Of a stretch of DNA of 64,000 bases, positions 16,781-26,883 are shown one piece after another; position 1 is the stretch's first letter, and every line of letters starts with the position of its first letter. Position numbers and translations under genes: made by a program. Source of the stretch: JAWLFI01 sp964525165. Lineage in GTDB: Bacteria; Bacteroidota; Bacteroidia; Chitinophagales; Saprospiraceae. The DNA is taken from positions 1 through 64,000 of the forward strand of contig CAZGGG010000008.1 in the NCBI GenBank assembly GCA_964525165.1, in the 5' to 3' direction. The notes beneath the pieces are model-generated. The model did not search any database. It saw only the letters and a program-made list of their open reading frames with translations, and had not been told where the DNA came from.

Positions 16781-17854
16781 TTATGCATTTCGGTTGATAC
16801 AATTCAGGTCTTCAAAGGCTTCTTTCAATCGATCTACGAAAGTACCTTCTGCGACACGCAACCATTTTCTGGGATCATAGTATTTCTTATTCGGCACATC
16901 TTCTCCTTCGGGATTACCGATTTGAGATTTTAAGTATTCTTGGTGTTCATTGAAATAATCACGGATACCGGAGGCAAAAGCCCATTGCATATCCGTATCA
17001 ATATTCATTTTTACCGCACCATATTCAATCGCCTCTCTTATTTGCTCACGAGAAGAACCAGATCCACCATGGAAAACGAAGTTCAAGGGTAAGGGATTCG
17101 TTCCATACTTCTCTTGAACATAATCCTGGGAGTTTTTAAGGATTTCCGGCTTTAACTCAACATTTCCCGGTTTGTATACTCCATGGACATTTCCAAAAGC
17201 AGCAGCTATGGTGAATCTATCGCTGACTTCTTTCAATTTTTCATAGGCATAAGCAACCTCTTCAGGCTGGGTATACAACTTAGAATTGTCAACATCCGTA
17301 TTGTCTACTCCGTCTTCTTCCCCACCGGTGACACCCAATTCAATTTCCAGAGTCATTCCGATAGCATCCATTCTTTTGAAATATTCAACAGACGTTTGGA
17401 TATTTTCTTCCACGGGCTCTTCTGAAAGATCTAGCATGTGCGAGGAGTATAACGGATAGCCTCTCTCTTTGTAAAACTGTTCTCCAGCTTTTAATAAGCC
17501 ATCAATCCATGGGATAATTTTCCGTGCGCAATGGTCTGTGTGTAAGATAACAGGCACTCCATAGGCTTTTGCCATGGTGTGCACGTGCATCGCGCCTGAA
17601 ATGCCTCCATAGATAGCAGCTTTCTGATGATCATTGGGTAGTCCTTTCCCGGCAAAAAAACTGGCTCCACCATTTGAGAACTGAACAATGACAGGGGAAT
17701 TAACTTCTGCAGCTGTTTCTAAAACGGCATTAATGCTATTGGTACCCACCACGTTGACCGCCGGAAGGGCAAAGTTGTTTTCATTAGCATAGTTCAATAA
17801 TTCAGTTACTTCATCTCCATGCAGTACTCCTGCTCTAAACTTGGTATTCGCCAT
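16781..17854 (-). CDS. fbaA: Fructose-bisphosphate aldolase, class II
   Basis: Zinc-dependent aldolase that interconverts fructose 1,6-bisphosphate and two triose phosphates in glycolysis and gluconeogenesis. The 357-residue length fits the type A class II group. Zinc and catalytic motifs are VILHTDHCARK (Asp and His), EIELGVTGGEEDG, NVHGVYKPGNV and FHGGSGSSREQI, with NIDTDMQWAF near the C-terminus. It is the last gene of an aroK-trxB-fbaA run on the minus strand, 18 bases after trxB. Confidence 0.96.
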   Translation of the reverse strand: MANTKFRAGVLHGDEVTELLNYANENNFALPAVNVVGTNSINAVLETAAEVNSPVIVQFSNGGASFFAGKGLPNDHQKAAIYGGISGAMHVHTMAKAYGVPVILHTDHCARKIIPWIDGLLKAGEQFYKERGYPLYSSHMLDLSEEPVEENIQTSVEYFKRMDAIGMTLEIELGVTGGEEDGVDNTDVDNSKLYTQPEEVAYAYEKLKEVSDRFTIAAAFGNVHGVYKPGNVELKPEILKNSQDYVQEKYGTNPLPLNFVFHGGSGSSREQIREAIEYGAVKMNIDTDMQWAFASGIRDYFNEHQEYLKSQIGNPEGEDVPNKKYYDPRKWLRVAEGTFVDRLKEAFEDLNCINRNA

Positions 17855-17872
17855 TTGATAAGGGGATTAGAT

Positions 17873-18808
17873 TTAAATAATTTCTTTTTCGGTAAGATAA
17901 CGTTCTGCATCCAATGCTGCCATACAACCAGTCCCGGCTGCAGTTACGGCTTGTCGATATATACGATCCTGTGCATCTCCTGAAGCAAATACACCTTCGA
18001 TATTGGTATAACTAGTACCCGGTTTTGTTTTGATATACCCAACTTCGTCCATATCAATCATATTTTCAAAGATATCAGTATTTGGCTTATGTCCAATGGC
18101 TACAAAAAATCCTTTGACAGGGATTTCGCTGGTTTCATTGGTTTTATTATTCAATACTTTCACGCCGGTTACCTCATCGTCACCCAGGATTTCCTGTGTT
18201 TCAGTATTCCAATGAACTTCGATATTGCTTTGCTTTAGGACACGATCCTGCATGATTTTAGAAGCTCTCATCTCATCTCTGCGGACCAGCATATGGACTT
18301 TCGGGCAAAGTTTGGATAAATAGACGGCCTCTTCGGCGGCAGTGTCTCCACCCCCCACGACAGCTACCTCCATGCCTTTGTAGAAAAAGCCATCACAAAC
18401 GGCACAAGCTGAAACACCTTTATTGGATAGGCGTTTCTCGCTTTCCAGACCCAACCATTTTGCGGAAGCACCGGTAGAGATAATGATACTGTGCGCATGA
18501 TGTTCTGTGCCATCTTCTGCCCATATCTTTTTAACATCTCCCTCTAGTTCTACCTTCACAATTCTTTGGTAAATGATCTCTGTACCAAATCTTTCCGCTT
18601 GATTTTTAAAATCTTCCATCATTTGGGGACCTAGAATACCGTCAGGATATCCCGGATAATTCTCAACATCTGTTGTAATCATCAACTGTCCTCCAGGCTC
18701 CTGTCCTGTAAAAAGGACGGGTTCCATATTTGCTCTTGCAGCATAAATGGCAGCAGTATAGCCGGCAGGGCCGGATCCAATGATGATACATTTTTTGATT
18801 TCAGACAT
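17873..18808 (-). CDS. trxB: Thioredoxin reductase (NADPH)
   Basis: Flavoenzyme that reduces thioredoxin with NADPH. The FAD-binding GSGPAGYTAAIYAARA, the redox-active CAVCDG disulfide motif, the NADPH-binding VVGGGDTAAEEAVYL and the C-terminal FAD motif GVFASGDAQD are all present in 311 residues. Thioredoxin substrates in the window include trxA (63064) and a CKWC protein (58214), although neither is adjacent. It sits between aroK and fbaA on the same strand. Confidence 0.96.
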   Translation of the reverse strand: MSEIKKCIIIGSGPAGYTAAIYAARANMEPVLFTGQEPGGQLMITTDVENYPGYPDGILGPQMMEDFKNQAERFGTEIIYQRIVKVELEGDVKKIWAEDGTEHHAHSIIISTGASAKWLGLESEKRLSNKGVSACAVCDGFFYKGMEVAVVGGGDTAAEEAVYLSKLCPKVHMLVRRDEMRASKIMQDRVLKQSNIEVHWNTETQEILGDDEVTGVKVLNNKTNETSEIPVKGFFVAIGHKPNTDIFENMIDMDEVGYIKTKPGTSYTNIEGVFASGDAQDRIYRQAVTAAGTGCMAALDAERYLTEKEII

Positions 18809-18863
18809 TTTATTGTTGTTTTATTGTTTGCTAATTTATAAAAATGAAAGCTCTGTGAGAACT

Positions 18864-19370
18864 TCATGACTCTATGATCCTCGTCAACCTACTTTCTATT
18901 TCATCATTTGATAAGGAATCCAAATCTAAGCAATAGTCGGATAGACTGTAATGTTCCTTACGAATGGTATAGAGTTTGTCTATATCTGTATCGATAAAAA
19001 GAGGTCTTGTTTTCTTTTCTTCATGATTTAATGGCCGGATATTTTTTTTGAGCCAAATGAGTGTGCCGCTATTTTTCACCAATTCTAGATTACGAGTATC
19101 AATCAGTGTGCCTCCTCCAAGACTGATGATACAAGAAGCATTCAAAGTGGCTATGAGTTCTCTGAGTATTTCAGACTCTAATTCTCTGAAGTAAGGCTCT
19201 CCCTGAAGATTAATGATCTCTGAAATAGTGTTTTGATTGTGTCGTTCTATGACCTCATCTAAATCAAAGACAGTGTAATCCAATAGGGAACCCATTCGTT
19301 TAGCCCAATAGGTTTTCCCTACTGCCATAAATCCTGTCAGGAAGAATAATTTGATAGGGTTTCCATGCAT
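18864..19370 (-). CDS. aroK: Shikimate kinase
   Basis: Phosphorylates shikimate in the chorismate pathway for aromatic amino acids. The P-loop is GFMAVGKTYWAKRM (about residues 12-25), followed by the shikimate-binding DLDEVIERH, GEPYFRELESEIL and ISLGGGTLID. The 168-residue length is normal. First gene of a minus-strand run with trxB and fbaA; it diverges from the DUF1573 gene across a 59-base spacer. Confidence 0.93.
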   Translation of the reverse strand: MHGNPIKLFFLTGFMAVGKTYWAKRMGSLLDYTVFDLDEVIERHNQNTISEIINLQGEPYFRELESEILRELIATLNASCIISLGGGTLIDTRNLELVKNSGTLIWLKKNIRPLNHEEKKTRPLFIDTDIDKLYTIRKEHYSLSDYCLDLDSLSNDEIESRLTRIIES

Positions 19371-19404
19371 GGGTTTCAGATATACTGTATGAGCTATTTT
19401 TGTC

Positions 19405-19412
19405 TAAATTTG
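19405..19412 (+). promoter_or_regulatory. Bacteroidota-type -7 box for the DUF1573-yajC-ybbR operon
   Basis: TAAATTTG exactly matches TAnnTTTG, 18 bases before the chosen ATG at 19430. No good -33 TTG is visible. Confidence 0.45.
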
Positions 19413-19429
19413 CACCAAAGGAATCGAAA

Positions 19430-19894
19430 ATGCGTCGTTTGTTGATTTTTCTTATTCTAGCCTTAGTGGCTTGTCAAAATTCTGAGGAGCCTTCAGTCAA
19501 AGCTGAAAGAACCTCTTCATTGGATGAATTTATCCGTATTCCGACTACGCCGGATGGCAAGATAAGTAAAGAAGAAATGGCCATTGCTGATTTTGATCAC
19601 ATTAGCTATAATTTTGATACGATTATTCAAGGCGAGAAGATCAGTCACGAATTTAGGTTTCAAAATACAGGGGCCGTTCCTTTTGTTATTGCTGATGTGA
19701 GCAGCTCATGTGGTTGCACTATTCCCGAATATGAAGAAAAACCGGTTCCTCCGGGTGAGACGGGCACGATCAAAGCTGTTTTTAATTCGGAAGGCAGAAA
19801 AGGCGAACAACATAAAACCATTAGTATATACGCGAATACCATCCCCAATCCCATTGAATTAAGATTGGAGGGTTATGTTCAAACACAAGATTAG
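19430..19894 (+). CDS. DUF1573 domain lipoprotein
   Basis: A 154-residue lipoprotein: MRRLLIFLILALVACQNSEE is a signal peptide with an ACQ lipobox. The rest is an ASH/Ig-like DUF1573 domain with the diagnostic SSSCGCTIPEYEEKPVPPGE and a final beta-strand NPIELRLEGYV. The role is unknown, although this family is very common in Bacteroidota. The ATG at 19430 was preferred over an in-frame TTG at 19400, which would bury the signal peptide and overlap the -7 box. It heads a run with yajC and the YbbR-like gene. Confidence 0.85.
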   Translation: MRRLLIFLILALVACQNSEEPSVKAERTSSLDEFIRIPTTPDGKISKEEMAIADFDHISYNFDTIIQGEKISHEFRFQNTGAVPFVIADVSSSCGCTIPEYEEKPVPPGETGTIKAVFNSEGRKGEQHKTISIYANTIPNPIELRLEGYVQTQD

Positions 19895-19909
19895 ACAAGA
19901 AACATTGTT

Positions 19910-20206
19910 ATGGAAGGAGTTATGGATTTTATTTCGGGAAGTTGGCCATTATTAGTCGCTATTCCGATTTTTTATTTGTTTTTCATCAGACCTCAAGTGA
20001 AAAAACAAAAGGAGCAGCAAAGCTTTTCTGATGGTCTTGAAAAAGGACAGGAAGTGGTCACTAGTAGCGGTATCATCGGGCGCATCAATAAAATTGATGA
20101 ACATGATGTCACCCTCCAACTTGAAAATAAGACCTTCATCAAGGTAACTAAGGCTTCGATTTCAAGTGAGATGACACAGCAGTATAAAGAAGCGACTACA
20201 AAGTAA
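19910..20206 (+). CDS. yajC: Preprotein translocase subunit YajC
   Basis: A small (98-residue) inner-membrane protein of the SecDF-YajC complex that assists protein export. One N-terminal membrane segment (WPLLVAIPIFYLFFIRPQVKKQK) ends in the classic FFIRPQ-KKQKE signature; the cytoplasmic part has VVTSSGIIGRINKID. An alternative in-frame ATG four codons downstream exists. It lies 15 bases after the DUF1573 gene and 7 bases before the YbbR-like gene. Confidence 0.93.
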   Translation: MEGVMDFISGSWPLLVAIPIFYLFFIRPQVKKQKEQQSFSDGLEKGQEVVTSSGIIGRINKIDEHDVTLQLENKTFIKVTKASISSEMTQQYKEATTK

Positions 20207-20213
20207 TCCAATT

Positions 20214-21197
20214 ATGAGTAGCAAGGGTGAGTCACAGAAAACGAATAACAGGGTCTTGTTATCCGTATGTATTGCTATTGCTGCTTTTATTTGGTTCATC
20301 AATAAATTGTCCCAAAATACGCCTTGGTCCCTAAGGACGAATATTCAATATGAGATCAAGGAAGGCTACGTTATCTCCAAGGAAAATGTCAAGCAATTGA
20401 CTGTGAAGCTTGAAGGCAGTGGTTGGTCATTGTGGAGAATTTCTAACGATATCCCTGAAGCTATACAGATTCAGGCTGAAGCAAAGATCGGAAACCAAAA
20501 CTGGAGTTATGATCAACTAAAGCAGATCATCCAACAACAGTTTCAGCTTTCAGATGAAATTGACATAGCTAGTATCACGCCTCCTCGTATTGTACTCACG
20601 CTAGAAGAAGCCTCAAGCAAGTGTATTCCTGTGCAACTGCCTTTAGACCTGGAATTTCTACCTTCATTTGATCAATTAGGACCTATCGAATTAACTCCTG
20701 ATTCTGTTTGTTTGACGGGGCCTTCCAATATTCTGAAAAGCATAAAAAAAATCCTTTTAGATACGCTTTCCCTACAGTCAGTTAGTACACAGCAAAAAGG
20801 GTCCCTTTCTTTGGAAAAACACGTCCCTACACTACTTCGGGCAGACGTCGCAAAGATTGACTACTCTATCCAAGTGTCAGAATACACTGAATTTAACAAG
20901 TATATAGATTTAAGGGTTATATATAGCGGAAAGGATTCTATAGAAATATTTCCGAAAAGCGCCCTTGTTTCAATGAACGTACCTATATCAAAGTATGATG
21001 AAACGGAAGCCAGTGGCATTGGACTATATGTTAAAATCCCTGATCAAGTAGATGCGGCCGGGAATACCGCCCAGATTCAAGCAGCTAGAAATTTACCGTC
21101 CTGGCTTAAAGTGAAATCTATCCAACCTAGAGAAGTAGAGTATTTTTTTCTTGAATCTACAGTGGATACATTGATTGAGGATTCAACGAATGAGTGA
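20214..21197 (+). CDS. YbbR-like (CdaR-type) domain protein
   Basis: A 327-residue protein with one N-terminal membrane anchor (VLLSVCIAIAAFIWFINKLS) and a long extracytoplasmic part made of YbbR-like beta-domains; the repeated pattern of PxxVxLxGP-type turns (LTPDSVCLTGPSNIL) is typical. In Firmicutes such proteins regulate the diadenylate cyclase CdaA, but no such partner is in the window. In Bacteroidota it usually follows yajC, as here. Its 3' end overlaps the convergent CHU_C gene by 15 bases. Confidence 0.7.
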   Translation: MSSKGESQKTNNRVLLSVCIAIAAFIWFINKLSQNTPWSLRTNIQYEIKEGYVISKENVKQLTVKLEGSGWSLWRISNDIPEAIQIQAEAKIGNQNWSYDQLKQIIQQQFQLSDEIDIASITPPRIVLTLEEASSKCIPVQLPLDLEFLPSFDQLGPIELTPDSVCLTGPSNILKSIKKILLDTLSLQSVSTQQKGSLSLEKHVPTLLRADVAKIDYSIQVSEYTEFNKYIDLRVIYSGKDSIEIFPKSALVSMNVPISKYDETEASGIGLYVKIPDQVDAAGNTAQIQAARNLPSWLKVKSIQPREVEYFFLESTVDTLIEDSTNE

Positions 21198-23348
21198 TAC
21201 GTTTCCTTTCTTTTTGTATAATTGCCCTCCGGGTTCGCAGCGGTATTCAAAATAATACCCATACCCATCAATGGCCGCCTCTTCTCCTCTGAAGGTTCCG
21301 TCCCATTCATCATTTATGGATCTGAATGTAAATACTTTATTACCCCAGCGATTGTAAACAAAACCTCTGAGTTCCGTGATGTAATTACTTCTGACAGCGA
21401 AGAAATCGTTTTCGCCATCATTGTTAGGGCTGAATGCATTGGGAATATAAACAAATGGCTCCTCACAGGGTGGTCTGGTGATTTCAAGAATGATCTGTGC
21501 TGTATCATTGCAACCATTTTCTGATAAAGCAATCAAAGTAAAGCCTTGGGTGCTATCCGTTAATATTTCTAATGATGTAGCAGAGATGTTATTTATAATA
21601 TCTTCTGGTATCCAGACTAAACTATCGGCTCCTGTAACATTAAAAAGAATAGTATGTGTCTGCCCCAGTAATACCGGGTTCTCTATTACGGTTAGGTTGA
21701 TAATATCAGCTATATCTTCGACTTCTATCCATATACTGTCTTGAACAGGACATAGACTGTCTTTCTGAACTTGTACATAGACGTAGGCTGAATTATTAGC
21801 TTCAACGACTGCTGGATTCGATGCATTTGGATCAGAAAGATTCAATGAGGAAGACCATTTGAACGTACAATCTGGGTCAAAAGATGGATTCAGAAAGATG
21901 TTTTCCCCTCGACAAAGGACGAGCGTATCCGGAAAAGACAAAGATAGAAAGGGTGATTGTACAAGAAGAGTATCAGAATCGCTGCATCCTGAAGACCCGG
22001 TTATGGTTTGAATAATGGTAACTGTTTGTGTATCCGAAAGGAAGAAAGGGGGTGTACTATCTCTGTTCATTAGGTGATCGATAAGGACATATTGTATCGA
22101 AACATTTCCTGTATCGTTGTTGATGGATTCATCTGTAATGATTAATTCGACACTGTCCAGACATTCTCCAAAACTAACTGAAAAGCCTGCCTGGACAGCT
22201 AAAGGCAATACCTCTATTTGAGTGGAAAAAGTATCGGTACATCCTCTTTCGTTGGAGGCGATTAAACGAACCTGATAAAACCCGGGACCCGGAACTTTTA
22301 TTTGCGGTTCTCGGTCAAAACTTGTGGTATCGAAATTCGTGGAACGAATGTTCCATTCAAATTTATCGGCATCCGAGGAGTTGTTTTCGAATACTAATAA
22401 TTCGTCTTCACAAATAAAATCCGAGGTGAAAAAGGCAGCAGTTGTTTCGCCACATTGACCAACATTGTATTGGAAATCCCTGCGTGTACTCGAAATTAGC
22501 ATTCCATTTCTGTATTCGTCCACACAAATACCAACAACAAATTGGCCAATTGTATTTGGGATTCCTGAGAGTCTGCCCGTTACCGGGTCAATGGAAAAAG
22601 GTACTCCTCCGAGCATATTATCTCTTGAGTAGGGAGGGCTTACCCATACGACGGTATCATATGGTGGGTTGTTGGGAGGTTGTGGTCTGGGGTTTATTTG
22701 GTTTGCTCCCAGTAATGGCGTACATAATCGATAGACTAATGAGTCCCCATCAAAATCTGTCGCAGAGTGATCAAAATTGATTTCTTGATCCACACATATA
22801 TAAGCAGGAGGCCATTCTTTAAAAACAGGATTGGAATTGCAGGATCTCAGGGCTTCTTCACTAATTTCTGCCAAATAGGTAGCTCCACTAGCTAATGGAT
22901 TCACAATATTCAAAATGGTTCTATTTCGACAACAGCGCTGGTAAACCAAGGTATAGCCTCCGCTGCGAAAGGGTAAGGTGATGGTATCTACATAAGTGGT
23001 GGTATGCACACAAACATTTGGCGGTACCACAAAACATGGGTCAAGAAGTTGAGGATTTAGCGTATCATCACCATTAAAGGTAACCAACAGCTGTCCTCCC
23101 GGCACCACGGATGTTACCAGTTGGTTACTTGTATCAAAAACACCGATGCTCGCAGGATTATCAAAAAAAGCATTGGGATCACCATTAAAGCAATCTCTGT
23201 AAATAGTTAGGGTGATTTCATACTGATCATTGCCTAAGCATTTATAGTTCAGCTCCCCTCCTACTATATGAGTAGCACTCAATGGGTGGATATAGAGTAT
23301 GGAAAAGGATAGTATTAAGACAAATGGAATAAATACCTTTCTGCTCAT
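21183..23348 (-). CDS. Gliding-motility-associated type B T9SS cargo protein (721 aa)
   Basis: A secreted surface protein with an N-terminal signal peptide (VFIPFVLILSFSILYIHPLSA) and a C-terminal CHU_C type B sorting domain (VYIPNAFSPNNDGENDFFAV, YNRWGNKVF, WDGTFRGEEA). The N-terminal 300 residues start THIVGGELNYKCLGNDQYEI and are clearly homologous to the same part of the next gene upstream. Ig/PKD-like beta modules lie between. It should be exported by the type IX system and attached to the cell surface; adhesion is a guess. Last gene of a four-gene minus-strand cassette. Confidence 0.85.
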   Translation of the reverse strand: MSRKVFIPFVLILSFSILYIHPLSATHIVGGELNYKCLGNDQYEITLTIYRDCFNGDPNAFFDNPASIGVFDTSNQLVTSVVPGGQLLVTFNGDDTLNPQLLDPCFVVPPNVCVHTTTYVDTITLPFRSGGYTLVYQRCCRNRTILNIVNPLASGATYLAEISEEALRSCNSNPVFKEWPPAYICVDQEINFDHSATDFDGDSLVYRLCTPLLGANQINPRPQPPNNPPYDTVVWVSPPYSRDNMLGGVPFSIDPVTGRLSGIPNTIGQFVVGICVDEYRNGMLISSTRRDFQYNVGQCGETTAAFFTSDFICEDELLVFENNSSDADKFEWNIRSTNFDTTSFDREPQIKVPGPGFYQVRLIASNERGCTDTFSTQIEVLPLAVQAGFSVSFGECLDSVELIITDESINNDTGNVSIQYVLIDHLMNRDSTPPFFLSDTQTVTIIQTITGSSGCSDSDTLLVQSPFLSLSFPDTLVLCRGENIFLNPSFDPDCTFKWSSSLNLSDPNASNPAVVEANNSAYVYVQVQKDSLCPVQDSIWIEVEDIADIINLTVIENPVLLGQTHTILFNVTGADSLVWIPEDIINNISATSLEILTDSTQGFTLIALSENGCNDTAQIILEITRPPCEEPFVYIPNAFSPNNDGENDFFAVRSNYITELRGFVYNRWGNKVFTFRSINDEWDGTFRGEEAAIDGYGYYFEYRCEPGGQLYKKKGNVSLIR

Positions 23349-23423
23349 ACTATTAAGTTACAATATTTATAGCTTGCAGTTCAGCCTGAAATTGTGCATG
23401 ATACGACAAGAGTGCCAAAATAA

Positions 23424-23449
23424 AAAAGGGCAGAACCTTCTGCCCTTTT
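23424..23449 (-). terminator. Intrinsic terminator between the two CHU_C genes
   Basis: AAAAGGGCAGAA and TTCTGCCCTTTT form a perfect 12-bp stem around a 2-base centre, directly after the stop of the 1139-residue gene and upstream of the 721-residue paralogue. A and T runs on the two sides allow termination in either direction. Confidence 0.8.
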
Positions 23450-23453
23450 CATC

Positions 23454-26400
23454 CTATCTCATTAAGGTAATACTTCCTTGTTCTTGGTGCATTCCACCTC
23501 CTTCACATACGACTCTTAATATATAGCCATAAGCTCCCGGTTGGTTTTCAGTTCCTCTGGTCAGTCCGTCCCAGGCAGCTGTAGGATCAGTGGTTTCAAA
23601 TACTTTCTGGCCCCATCGGTCATAGATGATCAATTCCATACTTTCAATGAAATCTCCTCTAAGAGCAAGTACATCATTTACTCCATCACCATTGGGTGAG
23701 AATGCGTTAGGTAAGAATACGTATGGAGGTCTACAAGGTGGTTGTTCTACATTAACCGTCACCATTCTCATAAATTCACAGCCATTATCGGTTTTGATGA
23801 TGACAACGAATTTTGTGGTATCCCGCGGCATCGCCATAGGATTGATCAAAGTTGAATCATCTAAACTTTCACCGGGTGACCAGGTATACATCCAATTAGG
23901 ATCACCACCTTCCACATCTAATTGCGTTTTGTCACCATACATGATTGATGGTGGGTCTGCGGTGGCAACTACAGAAGGGTCAAGCATCTCCACAGTGATG
24001 GTGATGGTTTTAACTTCTTCACATCCTTCAGGTGTGGTAGCGGTTACTGTAAAAGTAGTAGTTGAATCTAAAACTGCAGTTACTTCATTAGAATTTGGAT
24101 CTCCAAGAATAACATTTGTTGGTTCCCAATTCCATGTGATGACTCTGTTCGGGTCAAATGGGTTGGCTGTTATTCTAACTGTGTCCATAGCACAGATTTC
24201 TGTATCATCAGCTGAAAGGTCAAATAACTCTTCTACCTCAACAACAACTTGTCTGGTTAAGGTACAAGTATCTGAATCTTCAGAAACGACAACCGTAAAT
24301 ACAGTAGTTTGATCTACTGTAGCAATTGGGTTGGCTGAAGAAGCATCATCTAAAGGTCCTGCCGGTGTCCAAACATAAGTGTAGTTTGGATTACCACCCG
24401 GATTCAAAGGTACAGGTTGATTGGTACAAACGACGATAGTGTCTTGTAGATCTAATTCAATCAAGTTGACATTAATCGTCTGTGAGCTCATGGTCATGCA
24501 GGCATCAAGAGAGGTAAGCGTAACGGTGTACATCCCTGGTGTGTCATAAGTATGAGTTGGGTTCATCTCAGTAGATGTATTTCCATCCCCGAAATCCCAT
24601 TGCCACATACCCCTGTCATTCAAATTATTGAAAGATACTGTCAGGCTACCACATTCTCGTTCAAATGTGAAATCTGCTTCCAGACTTTCAATGGTCATGA
24701 CATAAATAGAATCTGTATGTGTACAACCTATTTCATTGGAAACTGTAAACACGAGCACACCGTCTTCCAAAGTTTCTGTATAAAGCCTGATCGTTGCTCC
24801 ATCAAGTGGGCCTACAATCAAGTCATTAGGTTCCCAGGATATGTTTAAAGTATCCTCCGGATCTAAATTCACTAAAGTATAAGAGACAGTATCGCCTGTA
24901 CATAGCATGAGTGTATCTGGGTAACTGATTTGAACGCCTTCATTTTCAAGGTTAATAGAAGACTCTAATACGCAATTCAATTCACTGCTATAGATTCTCA
25001 CAAAAAGAGTCAACTCATTTTCTACCCTTACGGTAAATGTGTCTTCTCTGCTAAGTACAGGATCAAATAAGTTATTTTCAGACCAGATTAAAGAATCATA
25101 GGGAACCCCGGTTATCGTAACCGTGCGGAAAGAATCACATGGATCCTCTGTGATATCAATTACCTCTAGATCTTCACCTCTTACTTCTACAAATACAGAG
25201 TCATTCACCACACATAATCCATCTGTAGCGGATACCCTATATGTAGTGGTGTTCCTTGGACTTGCCTCGGGATTAGGTACGGTATTGGAAGGGTCCAAAT
25301 TGTTATCCGGAGTCCATGTATACATTAAGTCCGGATCAAATCCCGTATTTAATAGGAAGGTGCTTTCTCCCAAACAAATGGATAGCGAGTCGCCCAGGAG
25401 GTCAAGATTGATAAAGGTCAACTCAAATTCTCTGCTAATAGATGCCGTACAGCCATTTGCAGCTAAAATGTCTAAAGTAACCGTGACCGTTCCCGATCTT
25501 GTAGTTTCATATATTAAATTCGTTCCGTTGAGTTCAATTGTTGTATCTGAAAACTGAAGAGTCCATGTTCTCTCAATGATGGTGCTGACAGAGTCTGTAG
25601 ACAAATCCGTGAGCTCTAGTTCAAATGTGTCTGTACATTCATTGACGGCGAAATCAAAATCAGGTACTAAGCCGGTAAATTGAACATTGAGTTCCTGTAT
25701 CAAAGTGTCAATACAAACGCTGTCTTCAGTTGCAATGAGCATTACTCTATAGGTTCCTGTATCAGGATACACATATGTAGGGTTCTCCTCATTGCTGGTT
25801 TGCGAAATATCTCCCTCAAGGTCAAAGAACCATTTGAAAAAGCTTGCATTTTGTGAATTATTCACGAAGTCTACTTCAACGCCTTCGCAATAAGTTCCCG
25901 ATGGGCTAAAGTCAGCAGTTGGTATTCCTTCACAGGAAATAGTATTAATTTGAATGTCTCTTCGAATCGTTGTTAATAGCTCCCCATTGCGGTATTCTGA
26001 TACACAGACACCAATGACAAATGTCCCCTGTATCTCAGGAAATCCGGAAATGAAACCTGTCCTAGAATCAATGGTCAAAGGATTCGTTTGATTTCCTAAC
26101 ATATAGCTTTCATCGTAGGTGGGTGTAAGCCATACAATAGGGTCAACAGGATAATCCGGATGAACACCTGATACATCAGGATTTGGATCGTCTCTAGTCG
26201 CTCCTAAAAGAGGTGTACACAGAGAATAAACAATTGAATCCCCATCAGCATCCGTTGCCGCATGGTCAAATGTGTAGGTTCGATCAATACAAGCAACCGG
26301 ATCCGGGAAATCAACAAAAACAGGAGAACTATTGCATGTTTCAAGGGCTTCTTCTGTAATTCGAACATCTAAGGTCATACCGGTTTCAAGGGGCTGAACG

Positions 26401-26873
26401 ATATTATTGATGATCACATTTCGACAGCAGCGTTGATACAACATATTATACCCCCCCGGTCTTCTTGGTAAGGTAATGGTATCAATGTAAACGGCTTCTT
26501 GGATACACAGAGAGGAAACGATATTGGAGCAGTCGTCATCAAAACTAGAACCAATGGTGTCCATGGATATAAGATTCAGGAGAATAATACCTCCATTCCC
26601 TACATTTTGGACAGGGTTTCCATTTCCGTCGTAAACAAAAATCGCTGCAGGATCATCAAAATCTGCTTCTGGATTTGCATTGTTGCAATCTCTGCGGATG
26701 ATCATTCTGATTTCATATTGATTACCTCCTAAACAACGGTAACTTAGATCTCCGCCAACAATATGGGAAGCCTGAGCATTTTCTGTAAAGAATAGCACGA
26801 AACCCAGGATGAGCAAGAGCCCGCCCCAATGTTGGATGGATGCGATCAATCTTTTGTGAAATTGGTCTTTCAT
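23454..26873 (-). CDS. Large PKD-domain gliding-associated type B T9SS cargo protein (1139 aa)
   Basis: A secreted, multi-domain surface protein. A signal peptide (GLLLILGFVLFFTENAQA) is followed by an N-terminal module beginning SHIVGGDLSYRCLGGNQYEI, then a series of Ig/PKD-like domains (a clear PKD block is WQWDFGDGNTSTEMNPTHTY at about residue 770), and a C-terminal CHU_C sorting domain (VFLPNAFSPNGDGVNDVLAL, YDRWGQKVF). Cysteine-spaced repeats of the type PxxxYxWxP recur four times. It is the likely principal adhesin of the cassette with the OmpA/TPR and SprF-like proteins; SprB plays that part in Flavobacterium, but this protein is far shorter. Confidence 0.86.
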   Translation of the reverse strand: MKDQFHKRLIASIQHWGGLLLILGFVLFFTENAQASHIVGGDLSYRCLGGNQYEIRMIIRRDCNNANPEADFDDPAAIFVYDGNGNPVQNVGNGGIILLNLISMDTIGSSFDDDCSNIVSSLCIQEAVYIDTITLPRRPGGYNMLYQRCCRNVIINNIVQPLETGMTLDVRITEEALETCNSSPVFVDFPDPVACIDRTYTFDHAATDADGDSIVYSLCTPLLGATRDDPNPDVSGVHPDYPVDPIVWLTPTYDESYMLGNQTNPLTIDSRTGFISGFPEIQGTFVIGVCVSEYRNGELLTTIRRDIQINTISCEGIPTADFSPSGTYCEGVEVDFVNNSQNASFFKWFFDLEGDISQTSNEENPTYVYPDTGTYRVMLIATEDSVCIDTLIQELNVQFTGLVPDFDFAVNECTDTFELELTDLSTDSVSTIIERTWTLQFSDTTIELNGTNLIYETTRSGTVTVTLDILAANGCTASISREFELTFINLDLLGDSLSICLGESTFLLNTGFDPDLMYTWTPDNNLDPSNTVPNPEASPRNTTTYRVSATDGLCVVNDSVFVEVRGEDLEVIDITEDPCDSFRTVTITGVPYDSLIWSENNLFDPVLSREDTFTVRVENELTLFVRIYSSELNCVLESSINLENEGVQISYPDTLMLCTGDTVSYTLVNLDPEDTLNISWEPNDLIVGPLDGATIRLYTETLEDGVLVFTVSNEIGCTHTDSIYVMTIESLEADFTFERECGSLTVSFNNLNDRGMWQWDFGDGNTSTEMNPTHTYDTPGMYTVTLTSLDACMTMSSQTINVNLIELDLQDTIVVCTNQPVPLNPGGNPNYTYVWTPAGPLDDASSANPIATVDQTTVFTVVVSEDSDTCTLTRQVVVEVEELFDLSADDTEICAMDTVRITANPFDPNRVITWNWEPTNVILGDPNSNEVTAVLDSTTTFTVTATTPEGCEEVKTITITVEMLDPSVVATADPPSIMYGDKTQLDVEGGDPNWMYTWSPGESLDDSTLINPMAMPRDTTKFVVIIKTDNGCEFMRMVTVNVEQPPCRPPYVFLPNAFSPNGDGVNDVLALRGDFIESMELIIYDRWGQKVFETTDPTAAWDGLTRGTENQPGAYGYILRVVCEGGGMHQEQGSITLMR

Positions 26874-26883
26874 AATGGTTATA

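Noticed and set aside
23626..24312. Long plus-strand open frames opposite the large CHU_C gene (228 and 144 residues)
   Set aside because: Serine/threonine/valine-rich mirror images of the real minus-strand gene; no domain, no start context, and the opposite frame has a signal peptide, PKD and CHU_C domains.
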